DNA of 64,000 nucleotides, from positions 1 to 64,000 of the forward strand of contig NZ_CAOJCN010000027.1 in assembly GCF_948329515.1 (NCBI RefSeq), in the 5' to 3' direction. Source of the stretch: Cohnella rhizoplanae (GTDB lineage Bacteria > Bacillota > Bacilli > Paenibacillales > Paenibacillaceae). Below the pieces are notes generated by a model. It made no database searches, had not been told where the DNA came from, and saw only the letters and a program-made list of their open reading frames with translations. Positions 50,807 through 59,166 of the stretch are shown piece by piece (positions within the stretch are counted from its first letter, which is position 1; each line of letters starts with the position of its first letter). A program made the position numbers and the translations under genes.

Positions 50807-52611
50807 CCGATCTCCCTCTTCGCCGTCTGCCTATCGTCGCCCGCGATCTCGGCCGGGGCGGCCGGCACGGTGAAATAAAAGGTGCTGCCCTGCTCGGGCG
50901 CGCTGTCGAACCAGATCTCTCCGCCGTTCAGCCGTACGAACTCCTTGCACAGGGTCAACCCGAGGCCTACGCCCCGTTCGCCCGCCGTTCCCTCCGACGA
51001 GACGGCTTGATCCTCCTGCAGCAAGGTATACATCTGCTCCTCGGGCACGCCCATGCCCGAATCGCGGACGCTGACGACGATCTTGTCCCGTACGTGCGAC
51101 GCGCGAACCTGAATGTTGCCGCCGAGCTCGGTGAACTTGATGGCGTTGGAGAGCAGGTTGCGCAGGATCAGGTCGAGCATCTCCTTGTCCGCGTGCACGC
51201 GGATGTCCGGCGAGATGTCGGAGACGATCCGGATGCCCTTGCCGTCGCTGCGGCCCTGCAGAAGCCGGATGCTTCGCTGCACGGATTGCGCCAGATGCTG
51301 GACGACAGGCGCGAACACCATCCCGCCCCGCTGGCTGCGGAACCACTCGAGCAAGCTCTCGACCAGCGCGAAGGTGCTGTGCACCTGCCGGCTCATCTCC
51401 TGCACGATCTCCTCATGATCCTCCCCGCACGCGGACGCCTCCTCCTCCAGCAGCTCCGTCAGGTTCAGGAGCACGGCCATCGGGTCTCTGATATCATGCG
51501 CCACGACGTTGAACATCTGGTCCTTGAAGGCATTGATATCGCGCAGCTGCCTGGCGTTGTCCAGCATCCGCTCCTCCGCGCGCACCGCGTCCGTCACGTC
51601 CCGCAGCAGCAGCATCTTGCCCGCGGGCCTGGACCGGTAATCCGAGATGTAAGACAGCTGGACGCGGTAGTACCGCGCCGTAGCGGGATCCTGCACCAGT
51701 TCCCCGTCGTCGGACGCGGGCGCCTCCAAGATCTTGCGCAGCAGCGCCGGACGGCCGGAGAATACGGCCTCAGCGGGCTGGCCGATCCCGATCCTGCTCC
51801 CCATGCCTTGCACCGTGCGGCCCGCCGCCTGATTGAAGCTGGTCACGTTGTGCTCCGGATCCATCAGCACGACCGCGTCCTGCATGGACTCGAACACCTT
51901 CTGCAGCGCCATCGGCGCCAGCCGGAGCAGGTTGAACTGATAGATGCCGAAAAGGAAAAACACGCCCGAGAGGACGAAGCCGAACGGAGAGATATCGAAA
52001 GGAGTCGTCAGCACCTCGCTGAGATAGACGAGCGTGAAGCTATAGGGGGCGAGCGAGCCCACCAGCATGAGGACGACGTGCTTTTTCATGGATGGCGCGG
52101 ATTTGAAGTACATGCGCAGGAGCAGGACCGTGCCGACGAGGATGAGCGCGTAGGCATAGACGGCGTGGACGTAGTAAAGCGGACCTCTGACGATCCGGGC
52201 AAGCGGGAAGCCTTCGGAATAGTCGAGCGTCAGGCTTTTGTAAAAGAGATGATGCCATTCGTTCGTCTGGTGGGAAATGAACGTCAGGACCGGTATGGCC
52301 ATGGCCGCGACGACGGTCCATTTACGTATGTAAGCCTGTCTTCCCGTATATTGAAGCACCATGATGATCCAGAACACCGTGCCGAACGGGATGCCGATAT
52401 ACTCGATGCGCAGCCAGAAACGGATGGCCTCGAGCGACGTGCTGACGAGCTCGGACGCGTAGCCGAACGTGTAAAAAGCGGTGCTGAGCATGCATAATCC
52501 GTAGCTGACGGCGATCGGCATCTCTCTTCTTTTCCAGCAGAGATAGACCACCACCGCGGAGCAGCAGGTGGCCGCGAGAAGCAAGGCGGACAGGTACAAG
52601 TTGAAATTCAT
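50803..52611 (-). CDS. 7TM histidine kinase with PAS domain
   Basis: A sensor kinase of about 602 residues. Seven membrane helices occupy about 1-235 (HisKA_7TM-like sensor), followed by a PAS domain (about 245-360), a HisKA dimerisation domain with phosphoacceptor His372 in VVAHDIRDPM, and a HATPase domain with LLSNAIKF, DSGMGVPEE and GVGLGLTLCKEF. ATG 52611 has GGAG 10 bases upstream; longer in-frame starts lack a site. Translationally coupled to the SARP-type response regulator. The absence of a large extracellular domain suggests it senses a membrane-embedded or envelope signal. Confidence 0.93.
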   Translation of the reverse strand: MNFNLYLSALLLAATCCSAVVVYLCWKRREMPIAVSYGLCMLSTAFYTFGYASELVSTSLEAIRFWLRIEYIGIPFGTVFWIIMVLQYTGRQAYIRKWTVVAAMAIPVLTFISHQTNEWHHLFYKSLTLDYSEGFPLARIVRGPLYYVHAVYAYALILVGTVLLLRMYFKSAPSMKKHVVLMLVGSLAPYSFTLVYLSEVLTTPFDISPFGFVLSGVFFLFGIYQFNLLRLAPMALQKVFESMQDAVVLMDPEHNVTSFNQAAGRTVQGMGSRIGIGQPAEAVFSGRPALLRKILEAPASDDGELVQDPATARYYRVQLSYISDYRSRPAGKMLLLRDVTDAVRAEERMLDNARQLRDINAFKDQMFNVVAHDIRDPMAVLLNLTELLEEEASACGEDHEEIVQEMSRQVHSTFALVESLLEWFRSQRGGMVFAPVVQHLAQSVQRSIRLLQGRSDGKGIRIVSDISPDIRVHADKEMLDLILRNLLSNAIKFTELGGNIQVRASHVRDKIVVSVRDSGMGVPEEQMYTLLQEDQAVSSEGTAGERGVGLGLTLCKEFVRLNGGEIWFDSAPEQGSTFYFTVPAAPAEIAGDDRQTAKREIG

Positions 52612-52709
52612 AGAGAGGAGGCTCCTCATGCGGATGGTGGACGGACAGATGCGCTTCGCGAATAGAGATCGACCTGCCGCGGCCTTGGGCCGCAATCATC
52701 CGCATGTTC

Positions 52710-52753
52710 AGTATACACGCCTTTAATGACGAGGAAATGACAAATTTCGACGA
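52710..52753 (-). promoter_or_regulatory. SARP-like regulon promoter C (autoregulatory)
   Basis: Minus strand: GTCGAA (from 52751), GTCATT (52741) and GTCATT (52730), spacing 10 and 11 bp, then 9 bp to TATACT (52710-52715). Its first 20 bases are identical to site A. It drives the kinase/regulator operon about 100 bp downstream, implying positive autoregulation. Confidence 0.75.
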
Positions 52754-52754
52754 A

Positions 52755-52787
52755 TGCAAAAAAGGCGCCTACCCGCCTGCGGCGCCC
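52755..52787 (-). terminator. Terminator of Rrf2 gene
   Basis: On the minus strand GGGCGCC pairs with GGCGCC around a GC-rich loop and is followed by TTTTTTG. It overlaps the last codons of the Rrf2 gene and lies directly upstream of promoter C, insulating the two. Confidence 0.75.
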
Positions 52788-53218
52788 TTCTCCCCGATCT
52801 CGCGTGCCAGCACGTCGACGAGCTCCCGCATCGTGACGGCGGCCAGCACGTCCTCCATCGCCGACTGCGCCTTGGACATCATCAGACGCAGGACCAGCTC
52901 GATATTGGCGCCGACCGGACAAGCGGGATTCGGCTGCTCGTGCATGTGGAACAGCTTGCCCGCCTCCACCACGTCGACCGCGCGGTATACGTCTAGCAGC
53001 GTGATCCCGTCCAGCTCCCGCGCCAGCGTAGCGCCGCCGCTGCCGGCCTTGACATGGGCGAGGCCCGCCTTCTTCAGTTGGCCCAGTACCCGGCGGATGA
53101 CGACGGGATTCGTCCCTACGCTTCCTGCCAGCCACTCCGACGTATGATGATCCTGCGGACGAATCGCGAGCAGGGACAGAATGTGCACGCCGATGGAAAA
53201 CCTGCTGCTGATTTGCAT
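52769..53218 (-). CDS. Rrf2-family transcriptional regulator
   Basis: A 149-residue winged-helix regulator with the standard opening MQISSRFSIGVHILSLLA and recognition helix region NPVVIRRVLGQLKKAGL. Only one cysteine (in NPACPVGANIE) lies in the region where IscR/NsrR-type members have three cluster ligands, so an Fe-S cluster is unlikely; it resembles the YwnA-like subgroup. ATG 53218 has AAGGG 8 bases upstream; an in-frame GTG at 53293 lies in the promoter region and is rejected. Probably autoregulated by a palindrome over its -10. Confidence 0.9.
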   Translation of the reverse strand: MQISSRFSIGVHILSLLAIRPQDHHTSEWLAGSVGTNPVVIRRVLGQLKKAGLAHVKAGSGGATLARELDGITLLDVYRAVDVVEAGKLFHMHEQPNPACPVGANIELVLRLMMSKAQSAMEDVLAAVTMRELVDVLAREIGEKGAAGG

Positions 53219-53238
53219 ATGCAACACCCTTTCAATGC

Positions 53239-53272
53239 AACTATCATAGTTACAGCTCCGGCCGATTGTCAA
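53239..53272 (-). promoter_or_regulatory. Rrf2 promoter and operator
   Basis: On the minus strand TTGACA (53267-53272) and TATGAT (53243-53248) are 18 bp apart. The perfect palindrome AACTATCATAGTT (53239-53251) covers the -10, a classical position for autorepression. Confidence 0.75.
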
Positions 53273-53309
53273 CTCCCGCCGGGGAGTCGGCACCGGCGGA
53301 GCCGCCTAC

Positions 53310-54335
53310 TTAGAGCCCGCTTTCCCGAATGGCCGCCTTGGCCTGATCCAGCGCCTCGATCACCTTGTCGCACCAAGCATCGAACGCCGGATCCTCGCGC
53401 TGCAGCTCCGCATTCGCCAGCAGGTTCGCTACCGTCCCCTTGATCCCCTGGTCGAAGCGTATCGTCGCGACGAAGCCGGGGACCAGCCGCTTGAGCTTGG
53501 CGTTGTCGAAGACGACGGAGTTCGCCTTGTCCCCGATGAGCCCGCCCGTATAGTCCTCCCGGCTGCACGCCGCCAGAAACTCCGACGACACGTGCACGGC
53601 CCGCAGCCGGACGCCGAGCGCGTCCGCGATGGCCTCGTAGATCTGGTTCCATGTCAGCGACTCGTCCGACGTGATCTGGACCGACTCCCCGATGGCGTGC
53701 AGATTGCCCATCAGGCCGATGAAGCCCTTGGCAAAATCTTCGTTGTGCGTCATCGTCCACAGCGAGGTGCCGTCCCCGTGAATAAGGACGGGCTTGCCCT
53801 CGAGCATCCGTTTGGCCGCCTGCCAGGAACCCTTGCTCCCGTGAACGCCGAGCGGGATCGATCTCTCGTCGTACGTATGGCTGGGGCGCACGATGGTCAC
53901 CGGGAACCGCTGCTCCCGGTATTGCTTCATCAGATAGTCTTCGCAGGCGATCTTGTTCCTCGAGTATTCCCAATAGGGATTGGCCAGCGGCGTACTCTCC
54001 GTGATCCGGTAGTCGGACAGCGGCTTCTGGTAGGCGGAGGCGGAGCTGATGAAGACGAACTGCTTGGTCTTGCCGGCAAAAAGACGATAGTCCCGCTCCA
54101 GGTGAGCTGGCACGAAGGCGATAAAATCCGCCACCACGTCGAACGACATATCGCGGATCAGCTCCGCCACGCGCGCTTCGTCGTTGATATCCGCTTCGAT
54201 CGTCTTGACGTTGTCGGGCAAATCCCCGTTGCGCGTCCCTCTGTTGAGCAGATACAATTCGCAGCCCTGCGCGGACAGCTGCCTCGTGATCGCGGCGCTG
54301 ATCGTGCCGGTCCCTCCAATAAATAGCGCTCTCAT
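53310..54335 (-). CDS. NAD-dependent epimerase/dehydratase family protein
   Basis: A 341-residue extended short-chain dehydrogenase. The Rossmann motif GGTGTIS is at 8-14, the active-site YxxxK in YWEYSRNK near residue 125, and FISSASAYQ precedes it. Related proteins act on nucleotide sugars or as isoflavone-reductase-like enzymes; the substrate is not determinable. ATG 54335 follows AGGAGGCG. It lies upstream of the Rrf2 gene on the same strand, but the Rrf2 promoter lies between them, so they are probably separate units. Confidence 0.88.
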   Translation of the reverse strand: MRALFIGGTGTISAAITRQLSAQGCELYLLNRGTRNGDLPDNVKTIEADINDEARVAELIRDMSFDVVADFIAFVPAHLERDYRLFAGKTKQFVFISSASAYQKPLSDYRITESTPLANPYWEYSRNKIACEDYLMKQYREQRFPVTIVRPSHTYDERSIPLGVHGSKGSWQAAKRMLEGKPVLIHGDGTSLWTMTHNEDFAKGFIGLMGNLHAIGESVQITSDESLTWNQIYEAIADALGVRLRAVHVSSEFLAACSREDYTGGLIGDKANSVVFDNAKLKRLVPGFVATIRFDQGIKGTVANLLANAELQREDPAFDAWCDKVIEALDQAKAAIRESGL

Positions 54336-54529
54336 CCCATCGCCTCCTTATTAATGAACAAATCGCTGGACGGTCTCCTCCCTACATTCGCGATCCGGCC
54401 CCCTAGTTCCTACCGCTAGGCGCGATTGTCATCATCCGGACGGCAGAGGTCACCAGCTTGACCGTAACCGTGTAGTTCGGCAACACGATCATGGGCGCCG
54501 GCACGTACGGCGTCTATGCTTTATCTGAC

Positions 54530-54574
54530 TTTGCCGAAGTTTGTCATTTAGCCATCATTCGGGGTTGCTATAAT
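54530..54574 (+). promoter_or_regulatory. SARP-like regulon promoter D
   Basis: Plus strand: GCCGAA (54533), GTCATT (54543) and ATCATT (54554), spacing 10 and 11 bp, then 9 bp to TATAAT (54569-54574). It is the most divergent of the four sites in sequence but has identical geometry, and its -10 is consensus. The TTG start of the SLH-FIVAR-RCC1 gene is 51 bp downstream. Confidence 0.72.
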
Positions 54575-54625
54575 GAGCATTCACGGGTCTGAATACCCAA
54601 TACATAACCCTGTAGGAGGGCTACT

Positions 54626-57600
54626 TTGCGCAAATTCAATCGCTTTATCTCTATGATCGTCATGGCTTGTCTCATCCTTTCGACCTACTCCATTGGAGGC
54701 CGCGCGGCCAAAGCTGCTGTCGCGCCCGCTGGCTCGGATGTTGAAGGCCATTGGGCCGAAAATACCGTCTCCCAATGGATCGGCCAAGGGCTGGTCCAAG
54801 GATACCAAGACGGGAACTTCAAGCCGGATAGCCCGATCACGCGGGCGGAGTTCATCACGCTGGTCAATCGCTCGTTCGGATTGACGGAAAAAGCGGAGAT
54901 CGCATTCAAGGATCTATCCGCGAACAACTGGGCTTATGGTGAAGTCGCAGTCGCCATCAAGGCGGGCTACATCGCCGGCTATGCGGACAACACGATTGGC
55001 ACGGCACGGCCGATCAGCCGTCAAGAGGCGGCCGTCGTCGTCAGCAGACTGCTGAAGCTGGAGTCCGCAGACGACGCGGGAGCGGACGGGTTCTCCGATG
55101 CCGGCAAGATCGCCGGCTGGAGCAAAGGCGCCGTCGGCGCCGTCGCTGCGGCGAAAATCATGAACGGCTACGGCGCGGGCAATCTCTTCAAGCCGGAAGC
55201 GCCGATCACCCGCGCAGAAGCGGTCGTTACACTGGATCGGGCAAAGGCGTCGCAGACGGTCGCCTACGATAAGGCTGGCGTTTATGGCCCTGCGACAGGC
55301 ATGGAGACGGTAAATAAAAACGTCGCCATCCTTGCGTCTGGCGTAACGCTGCAGAACATGACGATCAACGGCGACTTGCTGCTGGGGGCCGGGATCGGAG
55401 ACGGCGACGCCTTCCTGGAAAACGTCAAGGTCACCGGTACCGTCACGGTGCAGGGCGGCGGCGAGAACAGTATCCATTTTAACAACTCCGTACTCGTTGA
55501 TATCATTATCGACAAGCAATCGGGCACCGGCATGGTTCGTATCGTGTCCGAAGGCTCGACGACCACCGCGCTTGTCATCCTTAACTCTCCCGCCATCGTA
55601 AATAACGCCGGCTCTACCGGCTCCGGGTTCAGCAACGTCAATATAAGCTCCTCGCTGCCGGCCGGTTCGCAGGTCAAGCTGCTCGGCTCGTTCGAGACGG
55701 TCAGCGTTAGCGCCAAGCAGATTCAGATCGATGTCCCGGAAGGCAGCATCTCCAATTTCAATGCGACGTCTGCAGCGTCAGGAATGTCGCTGAACCTGAA
55801 TCAGGGAGCAACGATCAACTCCCTCGTGCTGGATTCGGTCGTCAAGCTGCTGGGGAAAGGAACGATCGTCGCGGCGACGATCAATACGCCGGGCTCTACC
55901 TTCGAGACACCGGCCCAAACGACAAAGACGCCGGCGCCGACGACAACCCCAACATCTTCTCCGACGCCTGCACCGTCCGCCACCCCTTCGCCCGCCCCTG
56001 TCATCAAGACGGCATTGACTGAAGCGATCGGCGAAGCAACCGCGCTGCTGTCCGCTCATAAAACGGGTGCGGCAGCAGGCAACGTGTCTCAAGCGGCACA
56101 TGACGCTTATTCGAATGCTATCGCGGATGCGACCGCGGTAAAGGATAGCTTGAACTCGACCCAACCGCAGGTGGACGAGGCAATCGCAGCATTGGCAAAA
56201 GCGAAGATCGCCTTTAACAGTACGATTGTTGTCATTAATCTCCTCGGTTTGGATGCAGCTATCGTAAATGCCCGGAAGGTGCTTGATGACCGTCATGTGG
56301 GCGCTGCCGGCGGTAACGTGCCTCAAGCGGCACATGATGCTTACGCGAAGGCTATCGCGGATGCGACCGCCGTCCGCGAAGCTGCCGGCTCGACGCAGGC
56401 GCAGGTGGACGCGGCTATCGCGGCGCTGACCAAGGCAGCGATCGCTTTCAACGACGCAATCGTCGTGATCGACTTCGTCAGCTTGGACGCAGCCATCGCA
56501 GACGCGAAGAAGGTGCTTGACGCCCACGCCGTGGGCGAAGCGAACGGCAATGTATCGCAAGCGGCGCACGACGCCTATAACCAAGCCATCCAAGCGGCTG
56601 TCCTCGTGAAGAATGCGCTGAGCTCGACGCAAACGCAAGTGAATTCGGCTATCGAAGCGCTCGACGAAGCAACCGGCGCTTTCAACGACGCCTATGTTTC
56701 GGTCGATACGTCCGATCTGACGGTTGCGATCGAAACCGCAGAGGCACTGCTTGTTGCGCACCCTGTGGGAGACGCTGCCGGCAACGTGTCTCAAGAAGCG
56801 CACGAAGCTTTCCGGCAAAATATTAACGACGCGATCGAAACCAGGAATTCGGTCTATTCGACGCAAACCGATGTGGACGATGCAATCGATTGGCTGGAGG
56901 CGGCAGGTTCTGAATTCACTGACGCGTTTATTGAAATTGATACTTCAGCTCTTGAGCTTGCCAAAGGCGAAGCTGAGGCTACGCTGTCAGCCTACGAGGT
57001 GGGCACGGATGAATACAATGTATCCCAGGAGGCGCACGACACGTTCGAGAGCGCGATCGCAGCCGCCACGGTTACGCTGAACGCCGCAAGCTCGACGCAA
57101 GCGGATATCGATGCGGCCGTCGGCGCGTTGACCGAAGCAACCGCCGTCTTTATGGATGCGAGAGTGCTGCCGATCCCGACGATCGCAGTCGACGGCTCGC
57201 TCGCCAATTATATGCCGGTTGTCGCGGTCGGCAATCTGATCAAAGGCTCGAATGAGATTACGGTCTACGACGGAGATACCGCCATCGGCTCAGGCACCGC
57301 CACCGCATCCACCGCGACGATCGCCGTGGACGCGCTGACGCCAGGCACCCATACGCTGAAGGTCAAGTCGGTCAACGCTGAAGGACAAGCTACGGTTTAT
57401 TCTGCCGAGACTTCCTATACGGTCGATCCGATCGTGCCGCGGCCGCAGGACCAAATCTCGGAGAGCCAGGCGCATATCGCCGTATTGGATACCAACGGCC
57501 GCGTCTATACGTGGGGTTACAACTATGCCGGGCAGGTCGGCAACGGCTCCACGGCGGTTCAACCGAGCATCTTCTTGGTACCGGGCTTGCCTGCGAATAT

Positions 57601-58996
57601 CGTTGCCGTTCAGGCGGGCGAAGGCCATACGACGGCGTTGACGTCGGACGGACATCTTTGGGCATGGGGCTACAATCGCTATGCGCCTGAGCCGTTGCCA
57701 GGTATCGATCATGTCGTGAGGATCAGCTCGCAAGGCTCTTCCATCTATGCGATAAAGAGCGACGGGACGGTTTGGAAGGTGGGCTCGTATTACAACTTCT
57801 CCTCCATCGCACAAGTGCTTGGTCTGGACCATGTCGTCGCCATCCAAGACGAGTGGTCGAACGTAGGCGTCGCCCTGAAGTCCGACGGAACCGTCTGGGC
57901 GTGGGGAGACAACGATAACGGGCAGTTGGGCGACGGCACGACCACGCCTCGGGCCGAGCCTCTTCAGGTCCAAGGCTTGCCGAAGATCGTGGACATTAAG
58001 AACGGGAACCAGCACACCCTCGCGCTAAGCGAGGATGGAGAGGTGTATGCTTGGGGCTTCAACCAGATGGGACAAGTCGGAGACGGGACCAACACGAAAG
58101 TGCTGACGGCCAAAAAAGTTGAAGGGTTGTCCGATATCCAAATCATCGGGGCGGGCAACTATCATTCTTTTGCCGTCGATGCGAACGGCAGTCTCTACGC
58201 ATGGGGAAGCAACCAAGGCGGGCAATTAGGCTACGGCCACTATGACGACGGAGTAACGACGCCTCAAAAAATAGGCGCTGCTCCGACGGATATCCTTGCC
58301 ATTACGGGCGGAGAAGGAAGCACGACGGTTGCCTTGACAGCGAATGGCGATATCTGGACCTGGGGCAACTCTTCAGACGGACTGCTCGGCGACGGCTCTG
58401 CGAGCTACCGGCTGTCTCCAAATGGCCCCGTCGGCCTGAATCTGTTCCCGGATCCTGCGGCGCCAGGGCCAGTGGTCATCTCTGGCGTGACAAATGGCGG
58501 CGTATACCGGACGGTCACTCCTTTTTGGACAGACGCCGAGCATACCGTGAGCACGGCAATAATCAAAAACACGGGAACGGGCGCACAAGCCGGCTATACG
58601 TCCGGAACCGCGATCTCTGAGGGCGGCAATTACATGCTGATCATCACCATTGCCGACGCGGATAACGCGAGCGCCGTTTATAAGCAATACCTGTCGTTTA
58701 GAGTGGATGCTGAGCCGCCTTATTTCGTCAGCTTTTCTGCGAGCGCATCGAGCGTGAACGCATCTTCCAGCGAGGAGGGGAATCTCTACCTGGTGCCAAA
58801 GGCATTTACGGTGGTCGACTTGGCCGGATTGCAGGCAGAGGCGGGCGAGCGCAAGATCGTCATTCCCTACGGGTATTACCCGGCCAGCTTCGATATTGGC
58901 AATCTACCGGCCGATACGTACGTTATCTACGCAGTCGATACTGTAGGCAACATCTCGGCGCCTTCCAACGATATTGCGGTACCGGTTGTACAATAA
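54626..58996 (+). CDS. SLH-FIVAR-RCC1 giant surface protein
   Basis: A 1456-residue surface protein. The TTG start has AGGAGGG about 5 bases upstream; the signal peptide ends at about residue 31. Three SLH domains (about 38-205), a beta-helix-like region (about 220-430), a Thr/Pro/Ser linker (434-462), five FIVAR repeats (about 462-847, period 78 residues), an Ig-like domain (about 851-930) and seven RCC1-type repeats (about 945-1275) follow. The RCC1 repeats read like xxALxxDGxVWAWGxNxxGQLGDG, enough for a complete seven-bladed propeller. The C-terminal 180 residues are beta-rich. It lies downstream of promoter D. The propeller probably binds a protein or glycan partner outside the cell. Confidence 0.9.
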   Translation: MRKFNRFISMIVMACLILSTYSIGGRAAKAAVAPAGSDVEGHWAENTVSQWIGQGLVQGYQDGNFKPDSPITRAEFITLVNRSFGLTEKAEIAFKDLSANNWAYGEVAVAIKAGYIAGYADNTIGTARPISRQEAAVVVSRLLKLESADDAGADGFSDAGKIAGWSKGAVGAVAAAKIMNGYGAGNLFKPEAPITRAEAVVTLDRAKASQTVAYDKAGVYGPATGMETVNKNVAILASGVTLQNMTINGDLLLGAGIGDGDAFLENVKVTGTVTVQGGGENSIHFNNSVLVDIIIDKQSGTGMVRIVSEGSTTTALVILNSPAIVNNAGSTGSGFSNVNISSSLPAGSQVKLLGSFETVSVSAKQIQIDVPEGSISNFNATSAASGMSLNLNQGATINSLVLDSVVKLLGKGTIVAATINTPGSTFETPAQTTKTPAPTTTPTSSPTPAPSATPSPAPVIKTALTEAIGEATALLSAHKTGAAAGNVSQAAHDAYSNAIADATAVKDSLNSTQPQVDEAIAALAKAKIAFNSTIVVINLLGLDAAIVNARKVLDDRHVGAAGGNVPQAAHDAYAKAIADATAVREAAGSTQAQVDAAIAALTKAAIAFNDAIVVIDFVSLDAAIADAKKVLDAHAVGEANGNVSQAAHDAYNQAIQAAVLVKNALSSTQTQVNSAIEALDEATGAFNDAYVSVDTSDLTVAIETAEALLVAHPVGDAAGNVSQEAHEAFRQNINDAIETRNSVYSTQTDVDDAIDWLEAAGSEFTDAFIEIDTSALELAKGEAEATLSAYEVGTDEYNVSQEAHDTFESAIAAATVTLNAASSTQADIDAAVGALTEATAVFMDARVLPIPTIAVDGSLANYMPVVAVGNLIKGSNEITVYDGDTAIGSGTATASTATIAVDALTPGTHTLKVKSVNAEGQATVYSAETSYTVDPIVPRPQDQISESQAHIAVLDTNGRVYTWGYNYAGQVGNGSTAVQPSIFLVPGLPANIVAVQAGEGHTTALTSDGHLWAWGYNRYAPEPLPGIDHVVRISSQGSSIYAIKSDGTVWKVGSYYNFSSIAQVLGLDHVVAIQDEWSNVGVALKSDGTVWAWGDNDNGQLGDGTTTPRAEPLQVQGLPKIVDIKNGNQHTLALSEDGEVYAWGFNQMGQVGDGTNTKVLTAKKVEGLSDIQIIGAGNYHSFAVDANGSLYAWGSNQGGQLGYGHYDDGVTTPQKIGAAPTDILAITGGEGSTTVALTANGDIWTWGNSSDGLLGDGSASYRLSPNGPVGLNLFPDPAAPGPVVISGVTNGGVYRTVTPFWTDAEHTVSTAIIKNTGTGAQAGYTSGTAISEGGNYMLIITIADADNASAVYKQYLSFRVDAEPPYFVSFSASASSVNASSSEEGNLYLVPKAFTVVDLAGLQAEAGERKIVIPYGYYPASFDIGNLPADTYVIYAVDTVGNISAPSNDIAVPVVQ
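56010..57165. repeat. Five 234-bp FIVAR-coding repeats
   Basis: Repeat phase points such as LxxAIxxAxxxL recur near 56015, 56250, 56484, 56718 and 56952, again 234 bp apart, the same period as in the SLH protein at 41736-44885. Copies here are more diverged from each other than in that gene. Confidence 0.85.
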
Positions 58997-59074
58997 GAGC
59001 ACGCAAGTCGGCGCAAAGAGCGGCCGTCCCGCCAGGGACGGTCCTCCTATGCGCCACGAAGCGCTGAAACACCC

Positions 59075-59108
59075 AAACGGCAGCCCGAGGCTGCCGTTTG
59101 TTTTGTTT
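59075..59108 (+). terminator. Rho-independent terminator
   Basis: AAACGGCAGCC pairs perfectly with GGCTGCCGTTT over 11 bp, followed by GTTTTGTTT. A second hairpin (GGCCGTCCC/GGGACGGTC) precedes it at 59022-59043. They end the SLH-FIVAR-RCC1 transcript; the convergent kinase gene stops at 59167. Confidence 0.88.
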
Positions 59109-59166
59109 AGGCCAAGCTTATTATCTTCTCTTCCACACCGTACCGTCTGAAGGACAGAACGTGGCG

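Noticed and set aside
51007..52497. About 500-codon plus-strand frame opposite the 7TM histidine kinase
   Set aside because: Antisense shadow; the kinase on the minus strand has all catalytic motifs in order.
44918..54574. Reading the four repeat elements as alternative sigma factor (ECF) promoters
   Set aside because: The -10 boxes are ordinary TATACT/TATAAT and there are three repeats with helical spacing, which fits an activator better than a sigma -35. No ECF sigma gene is in the window. This alternative cannot be fully excluded.
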